This document shows positions 6,566 through 9,062 of a stretch of DNA of 9,062 bases, piece after piece (positions within the stretch are counted from its first letter, which is position 1; the number at the start of each line of letters is the position of its first letter). The notes beneath the pieces were generated by a model that saw only the letters and a program-made list of their open reading frames with translations, was not told the origin of the DNA and made no database searches. Both the position numbers and the translations under genes were made by a program. This DNA is from Thermoplasmata archaeon (GTDB lineage: Archaea; Thermoplasmatota; Thermoplasmata; Thermoplasmatales; Thermoplasmataceae), in NCBI GenBank assembly GCA_021790415.1, contig JAJYDZ010000042.1:1-9062 (forward strand), written 5' to 3'.

Positions 6566-7582
6566 ATGAGATATCTAAAATATGGAAAGAGCGGAATTTA
6601 TGTATCGGAGATAGCCCTGGGTGCAATGACATTCGGTGACAAAAACAGCTGGAAACTAGGAGGGCTTTCACAACAGACCACCAATGAAATGGTCAAAAGA
6701 TCATATGACTACGGAATAAATCTTTACGATACCGCAGATGTATATGACGAGGGTGAATCAGAAAAAGCTCTTGGTATAGCGGTAAAGGATTTCAGAGATG
6801 AAATTCATATTGCCACAAAGGTCAGAGGTAAAACGGGGAAGGGAATAAACAATGTTGGTCTCTCCAGATCTCATATTTCAAGATCTGTTAAGGGAAGTCT
6901 CAAGAGGTTAAACACAGATTATATTGATATTTATCAGTTCCATTCTTTCGATTATCATGTGCCCTATGATGAAAGTATTGAAGCAATGCAGGATCTTATT
7001 GAAAGGGGAGAGGTCTTCTATCCGGGGGTATCTAATTTCACAGCATGGCAGATGGCCACTTTCAACGCCATTGCGATGGAAAAAGGATACGAACATTACC
7101 AGAGTGCCCAGATGAATTATTCTCTTTTGAACAGAGATATTGAACATGAAATTTTGCCCTATATGGATCATGATAAAATGACCCTTCTGGCATGGAGTCC
7201 TCTCCACGGTGGAGTTCTGTCAGGTAAATACACATCAAAGATTGAACTGAAACCGGGAACAAGAATGGGAGACCGCGGATTTGTCTTTCCAAGATTTGAT
7301 GAAAAACGTTATCCGGAGATATTAACAGAAATGGAGAAAGTTGCATCTGAACAGGGATGCAGCATTGCAAATGTTGCCCTCGCATGGCTTAGAGCAAAAA
7401 AGGTTGTCATAATACTAGGCGCAAGAACTCTTGAACAATTTGAGGAGAATATGAAATCCATTGACGTTAACCTGACCACAGAACAGGTTCAGAGCCTTGA
7501 CAAGATATCAGAAGAAAGGGAACAATATCCAAACTGGATGATAGGGAGAATGGATAGGGGAAGAAGCTTCGACATAGCATAA
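6566..7582 (+). CDS. Aldo/keto reductase
   Basis: A 338-residue cytoplasmic NADPH-dependent oxidoreductase of the (beta/alpha)8-barrel aldo/keto reductase superfamily. It resembles the YajO / voltage-gated K+ channel beta-subunit branch that reduces aldehydes and ketones. The start RYLKYGKSGIYVSEIALGAM is typical of that branch. The catalytic tetrad is visible as D55 and Y60 (NLYDTADVYDEGESE), K85 (IATKVRG) and H126 (IYQFHSFD). The NADP-binding C-terminal segment ILGARTLEQFEENM lies near residues 283-297. The length is usual and no defect is seen. The natural substrate cannot be read from sequence. The gene stands alone with its own promoter, about 100 bases after the small operon and 136 bases before the ChrB-like gene. 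Confidence 0.93.
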   Translation: MRYLKYGKSGIYVSEIALGAMTFGDKNSWKLGGLSQQTTNEMVKRSYDYGINLYDTADVYDEGESEKALGIAVKDFRDEIHIATKVRGKTGKGINNVGLSRSHISRSVKGSLKRLNTDYIDIYQFHSFDYHVPYDESIEAMQDLIERGEVFYPGVSNFTAWQMATFNAIAMEKGYEHYQSAQMNYSLLNRDIEHEILPYMDHDKMTLLAWSPLHGGVLSGKYTSKIELKPGTRMGDRGFVFPRFDEKRYPEILTEMEKVASEQGCSIANVALAWLRAKKVVIILGARTLEQFEENMKSIDVNLTTEQVQSLDKISEEREQYPNWMIGRMDRGRSFDIA

Positions 7583-7681
7583 TGTTCCCCCACACTACTT
7601 ATTTTATGTAGCAGAAGATTCATGAGATAATTATATTTCTTATATGAGAACATTTCTATTATGTGTTAAATCAGGTGAAGT

Positions 7682-7695
7682 ATTAATTATTAATT
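7682..7695 (+). promoter_or_regulatory. AT-rich TATA-like element before the ChrB-domain gene
   Basis: ATTAATTATTAATT is centred about 30 bases before the ATG at 7719, consistent with an archaeal core promoter and a very short leader. No Shine-Dalgarno sequence is visible. Nothing else stands out in 7583-7718. Confidence 0.35.
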
Positions 7696-7718
7696 CAACA
7701 CTCATGTAATAGATAGCA

Positions 7719-8180
7719 ATGAAATGGGTAACCAGAGAACATGCAAAAGTTGATAGAATAGCCTGCCCTTGGTTGATTTCAAGGTTTGTAGACAAGAACC
7801 CTGAATTTATCTTTGTTCCAAAGGATGATGTTATGAAAGTTGCAAAGAGTCAGGGAGCAATACCATTTGACACTCCTGGTGCAGAACTTAATCATTTCAA
7901 AGAAAAGGGATATGAATTTGTCAGTTTCGACGCAATAATAAAAAAATACAATCTCAAAGACCCTGCCCTTCTTGAGTTTGCAAAGATCGTAAGATCTGCT
8001 GATTCAAGCCCTCCAGATGCAAAACCAGAAGGGGCAGGACTTGAAGCTGCTGCTCTGGGATTCAGACAGATAGCAAAAGATGACCATGAAAACATGAAGT
8101 TGCAGTTTCCGCTCTATGATGCCCTATACGCATACTGCAAATGGAGAATTGAAGAAGGGGGAAAATTGGAACATTCTTGA
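7719..8180 (+). CDS. Stand-alone ChrB-type chromate resistance domain protein
   Basis: The 153-residue product corresponds to the C-terminal domain of ChrB (Pfam Chrome_Resist). The start MKWVTREHAKVDRIACPWLI (1-20) is the family's hallmark, followed by FVPKDDV (32-38), GAIPFDTPGAELNHF (46-60, with D51, E56, H59), FDAIIKKYNL (70-79) and the IVRSADS segment (90-96). In bacteria the ChrB domain accompanies the ChrA chromate efflux pump as a regulator or helper, and the isolated domain is widespread in archaea and bacteria with unclear biochemistry. No chrA or other metal gene lies in the window, so a direct chromate role here is unproven. No signal peptide or membrane segment is present. A T8 tract follows the stop by 23 bases. 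Confidence 0.9.
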   Translation: MKWVTREHAKVDRIACPWLISRFVDKNPEFIFVPKDDVMKVAKSQGAIPFDTPGAELNHFKEKGYEFVSFDAIIKKYNLKDPALLEFAKIVRSADSSPPDAKPEGAGLEAAALGFRQIAKDDHENMKLQFPLYDALYAYCKWRIEEGGKLEHS

Positions 8181-8202
8181 TCAACATATCCCTCAGAATA
8201 CA

Positions 8203-8210
8203 TTTTTTTT
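8203..8210 (+). terminator. Oligo-T terminator after the ChrB-domain gene
   Basis: Eight consecutive T residues follow the stop codon at 8180 by 23 bases. Oligo-T tracts terminate archaeal transcription without needing a hairpin. The next gene is convergent, so a stop here makes sense. A short inverted repeat TTCAAT-CA-ATTGAA lies at 8247-8260, between the two genes. Confidence 0.45.
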
Positions 8211-8315
8211 AATATCCGATTATATGAATTTCAAGTTGATGTTCTATTCAATCAATTGAATTGACACATTTTTGATCTACCCCATAAACATATGATTGTG
8301 TAAACTTTTCTGGAT

Positions 8316-8789
8316 CTATTGAAAAGGTTCATCATCATTTTCTATTATGAACTGCCTCAGGCTCCTGTTAACTTTCTTCCATAAATCGCTCTTTCTAAAA
8401 AGATATGATTTTTCCATGCTTGTGAGGCTGATCTTAACATCTTTTCCAAAGGTTTCAAATTTTTTGTATTCACCCAGAACAAGTGATTCAAACATGGTTT
8501 CCATAAATACGAGATAGTTGTTTCTTCTGTAAGATTCCTTTTTCTCTCTGGATAATTTTGCACTTATTTGACTTGCAAGAAGGAGGAAAAATCTTCTTTT
8601 CCCAATCTTGTGAAATGGATAACCGTTCAATGCAAGGATATCCTTGAACGAATAGTTGCAGCCTATGATGAGATCTCTAATTAATGAGATCTTTCTCTTC
8701 AATGAAAGTCGCCTGAAATATGGCCGGGACTTTCTCTGCCATAAGTCGTACCGTCTCAGCAACGGCTCGCTCACCGCTTTCTCCCACAA
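8316..8789 (-). CDS. Unrecognised basic protein; 5' end doubtful
   Basis: The frame gives 157 residues from a TTG at 8789 and is open back to a TAA near 8863. The part from about RDLIIGCNYSFKDILALNGY to the C-terminus DDEPFQ is AT-rich and coding-like. It is basic, with a hydrophobic RFFLLLASQI, an arginine/lysine-rich SREKKESYRRNNY, and SLTSMEKSYLFRKSDLWKKV. I do not recognise the family. Upstream of about 8700 the base composition rises, the residues become oddly basic (LWQRKSRPYFRRLSLKRK), and a different frame looks coding. The true gene may therefore be cut at its 5' end near the inverted repeat at 8671-8692, with the N-terminal 30-40 residues being a shadow. It converges on the ChrB-domain gene. 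The native start is not identifiable. Confidence 0.5.
   Translation of the reverse strand: MWEKAVSEPLLRRYDLWQRKSRPYFRRLSLKRKISLIRDLIIGCNYSFKDILALNGYPFHKIGKRRFFLLLASQISAKLSREKKESYRRNNYLVFMETMFESLVLGEYKKFETFGKDVKISLTSMEKSYLFRKSDLWKKVNRSLRQFIIENDDEPFQ
8671..8692. repeat. Inverted repeat at the composition boundary
   Basis: AGATCTC (8671-8677) and GAGATCT (8686-8692) are perfect inverted arms around the 8-base spacer TAATTAAT. It sits where GC content changes and where the bacterial-looking frame stops (TAG, 8677-8679). Confidence 0.7.
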
Positions 8790-8883
8790 GTACGCTTCCA
8801 GCTCTTCGAGCGGAATAATCTCGCTCGTGTTGGCTGCGATGTCTGGTCTGGTACCAAGTTAGGTGAGCTGTTGTAAGGGTATT
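8677..8883 (-). pseudogene. Fragment resembling the start of a DUF2779/RecB-like nuclease
   Basis: In the frame one base off the 157-aa ORF, 68 codons without an ATG near the front read to a TAG at 8677-8679. The stretch from GSVLVGESGERAVAETVRLM to AEKVPAIFQATFIEEKDLI (residues 29-67) resembles the N-terminal region of DUF2779 RecB-like nucleases, which have a G-V-L-V, T-x2-L-M, P-x-I-F-x-A-T-F pattern. First codon positions here are about half G, a coding sign, against about a fifth in the competing frame. Upstream of about 8800 the other frame looks more coding, so a frameshift may be present too. The nuclease core is absent, so at best this is a broken gene end, perhaps at an assembly join. 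Confidence 0.3.
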
Positions 8884-8915
8884 CTAGCAACTCATCGCCA
8901 CTTCAATTGACCCCT

Positions 8916-9062
8916 CTAGGTCGCTTTCTTTTTCTCTTCGAGGTGGACATCGAATGCCAACTGGGCTGTTTCGTAAAGGCTGTCTCGAATCTCCAAAATC
9001 TGTTCATCGGAATAGTTGGCGCTGTCCGGAATCAGTTCGCGGCACTGTTCAATGGAGAGCAT
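8916..9062 (-). CDS. Small 48-aa bacterial-type protein at the window edge
   Basis: The ATG occupies the last three bases (9060-9062) and the frame ends at TAG 8916-8918. It may extend beyond the window. The protein (MLSIEQCRELIPDSANYSDE at the start, then QILEIRDSLYETAQLAFDVH, ending LEEKKKAT) is acidic and helical. It matches the type of tiny protein, with a C-R-x-L and S/T-D-E-x-I-x2-I-R-D-x-L-Y pattern, that I associate with bacterial genomes, often near recombinases. GC-ending codons dominate, unlike the archaeal genes to the left. Function is unknown. Confidence 0.55.
   Translation of the reverse strand: MLSIEQCRELIPDSANYSDEQILEIRDSLYETAQLAFDVHLEEKKKAT

Noticed and set aside
6908..7385. 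Minus-strand open frames within the aldo/keto reductase gene
   Set aside because: They are antisense shadows of a gene with a complete catalytic tetrad.
1..9062. CRISPR arrays, tRNA or rRNA genes, complete insertion sequences
   Set aside because: No regularly spaced repeats, cloverleaf or T-loop signatures, or transposase with terminal inverted repeats were found on reading both strands.

Overview
The window reads as a piece of an AT-rich archaeal genome, most likely Thermoplasmata (Thermoplasmatales or relatives). The evidence is an XPB-type helicase paired with its Bax1 (DUF790) partner, an archaeal AAA ATPase with a DUF4143 region, an archaeal VapB-like remnant, heavy AGA/AGG/ATA codon use, and TATA-like boxes about 20-30 bases before start codons with little or no leader. 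The lineage is inferred from gene content, not from a database search.

Layout from left to right. 1-2603 (minus): a Bax1 nuclease-family gene running off the left edge and, overlapping it by 11 bases, the XPB helicase gene. Together they form the archaeal helicase-nuclease pair linked to DNA repair. 2737-2958 (minus): an orphan VapB-like antitoxin lacking its DNA-binding start and its toxin. 2959-3996: about 1 kb with no convincing intact gene, holding a small decayed zinc-ribbon-like ORF (3771-3962) and some short hairpins. 3997-5298 (minus): an intact AAA ATPase/DUF4143 gene. 5413-6462 (plus): a tightly packed run of four small reading frames with 2-base gaps or 1-4 base overlaps. The first lacks a convincing head. 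The second (165 aa) is intact, unknown, and has a strong Shine-Dalgarno site with a TTG start. The third looks like a HEPN-type helical protein. The third and fourth are each split by a one-base shift in a homopolymer run. 6566-7582 (plus): an aldo/keto reductase. 7719-8180 (plus): a stand-alone ChrB-type chromate-resistance domain. 8316-8789 (minus): an unrecognised basic protein whose 5' end is doubtful.

From about 8700 to the right edge the base composition rises from roughly 37% to about 50% GC. The sequence there looks bacterial: a 48-aa small protein, and a reading frame resembling the start of a DUF2779/RecB-like nuclease that stops inside an inverted repeat at 8671-8692. This is either recent transfer or, at least as likely, a chimeric assembly join near a contig end.

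The helicase-Bax1 pair, the reductase and the chromate domain are ordinary housekeeping or stress genes. The accessory part is 2737-6462. The small coupled operon at 5413-6462, divergent from the AAA/DUF4143 ATPase, is the best candidate for something undescribed, although it may be partly decayed or affected by sequencing errors.
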